Below are positions 5,816-6,415 of a stretch of 6,415 nt of DNA, in pieces. The DNA is from Actinobacteria bacterium 21-64-8 (GTDB taxonomy: Bacteria; Actinomycetota; Acidimicrobiia; Acidimicrobiales; RAAP-2), in NCBI GenBank assembly GCA_002255315.1, contig NCBD01000055.1:1-6415 (forward strand). Reading direction: 5' to 3'. Position 1 is the first letter of the stretch. Each line of letters opens with the position of its first letter. A program made the translations under genes and the position numbers. The notes beneath the pieces are model-generated. The model was not told the origin of the DNA, searched no databases, and saw only the letters and a program-made list of their open reading frames with translations.

Positions 5816-6415
5816 ATGGATAGCACGGAACACGTAACCTCAGCCCTGGACGCAATTGAAACGGTGGCCTTTAAGGTCGGCCTCAAGGGCTACAACGTCG
5901 ACGAGGTTGATGATTTCCTCGAGCGACTCGCCACCGAAACGCGTCAGTTAAAGGACTTGGTCCAACAACAGCGTCAACAACTTCGCCAGGCCTCGGAGCG
6001 CATTGCGCAGCTAGACGCTCGCGGACCAGTCACGGCGATGGCTCCGCCGACGGCCGCTCCCGTGGCACGTGCGGGTACGGGGAGTGCCGAGCAGGTCACT
6101 TCCATGATCGCCATGGCCCAGCAGTTCATCGAGTCAGCGCAGCAAGAAGCCGAAACCAAGGCCAAGGAACTCACCACCGCCGCCCAAGAACGCGCCCGTG
6201 AGATTGTCGCCGAAGCACGTTCACGCGCCGAAGACGAAGTGAATCGTTTGAACGGCCTGAAACAGCGCCTGAGTGAAGACGTGGACACGCTCGCACGTCA
6301 ACTGGACGCCGAACGCGCGCGTCTTGGCGGTTGGCTCGCCGAATTCACACGCTGGGTCGAATCGTCACTGCAGGTCGATTCGTCACCCAAGGCACCGGCT
6401 CGCGAGAGCGCACCA
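5816..6415 (+). CDS. divIVA: DivIVA/Wag31-type polar growth and septum-site protein (3'-truncated by the window)
   Basis: Coiled-coil scaffold that binds negatively curved membrane at poles and septa and directs cell-wall growth or division (family role). The frame is open from the ATG at 5816 through the last base, giving 200 visible residues; the C-terminus lies outside. Residues 14-36 form the DivIVA N-terminal membrane-binding domain: ETVAFKVGLKGYNVDEVDDF with Phe19, Gly25-Tyr26 and the EVDDFL start of the first coil. Coil one runs from about 35 to 70. An Ala/Pro/Gly-rich linker, about 71-90, follows. A second long coil, about 91-170, is rich in Ala, Glu, Gln and Arg. A tail begins GGWLAEFTRWVESSLQ. 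Leu23-Lys24 take the place of the Phe-Arg pair that inserts into membrane in B. subtilis DivIVA. A probable own promoter lies in the 45-base gap after yggT. Confidence 0.93.
   Translation, partial: MDSTEHVTSALDAIETVAFKVGLKGYNVDEVDDFLERLATETRQLKDLVQQQRQQLRQASERIAQLDARGPVTAMAPPTAAPVARAGTGSAEQVTSMIAMAQQFIESAQQEAETKAKELTTAAQERAREIVAEARSRAEDEVNRLNGLKQRLSEDVDTLARQLDAERARLGGWLAEFTRWVESSLQVDSSPKAPARESAP

Noticed and set aside
5974..6288. Minus-strand open frame opposite divIVA
   Set aside because: It is the antisense shadow of the Ala/Glu/Arg-rich coiled coil of divIVA, whose forward frame is fully open and has clear family motifs.

Overview
The window is a piece of a high-GC chromosome. By eye it is a little above 60% G+C, with GTG starts and G/C-ending codons. 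It carries the downstream half of a bacterial division and cell wall (dcw) cluster. All eight genes are on the + strand, in the order murC (5' end cut off), murB, ftsQ, ftsZ, yggS, sepF, yggT, divIVA (3' end cut off). Having SepF, YggT and a DivIVA/Wag31-type protein after ftsZ, with no ftsA between ftsQ and ftsZ, is the actinobacterial layout. murB between murC and ftsQ, and the form of the promoters, suggest a deep-branching class such as Acidimicrobiia. That placement is inference, because no marker gene in the window fixes it.

Region by region: positions 1-3040 hold murC-murB-ftsQ, joined by two 4-base GTGA stop/start overlaps, each with a clear Shine-Dalgarno sequence inside the upstream gene. 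MurC and MurB make UDP-MurNAc-L-Ala and UDP-MurNAc in the cytoplasm. FtsQ is the bitopic divisome protein. After a tandem TGA-TAA stop comes the only sizeable non-coding stretch (3041-3150), which holds a good -35/-10 promoter, a possible second one, and the ftsZ ribosome binding site. ftsZ (3151-4236) runs 29 bases into yggS (4208-4897). sepF (4935-5528) follows after 37 bases and overlaps yggT (5525-5770) by ATGA. A 45-base gap with a leaderless-type promoter leads into divIVA (5816 to the window end).

How they work together: MurC/MurB supply peptidoglycan precursor, FtsZ forms the Z ring, SepF anchors FtsZ to the membrane in place of the absent FtsA, FtsQ links the ring to the septal synthesis machinery, and DivIVA marks curved or polar membrane and directs growth. 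YggT is a small membrane protein of this neighbourhood, and YggS is a pyridoxal-phosphate homeostasis protein that commonly travels with it.

The region is essentially ordinary core-genome sequence, and I see no undescribed system in it. The points worth a second look are small: a nine-base in-frame tandem repeat encoding an (A/V)PK tail in FtsQ, the lack of the usual pgeF/yfiH gene between ftsZ and yggS, an altered motif in MurC, and the probable leaderless promoter of divIVA.
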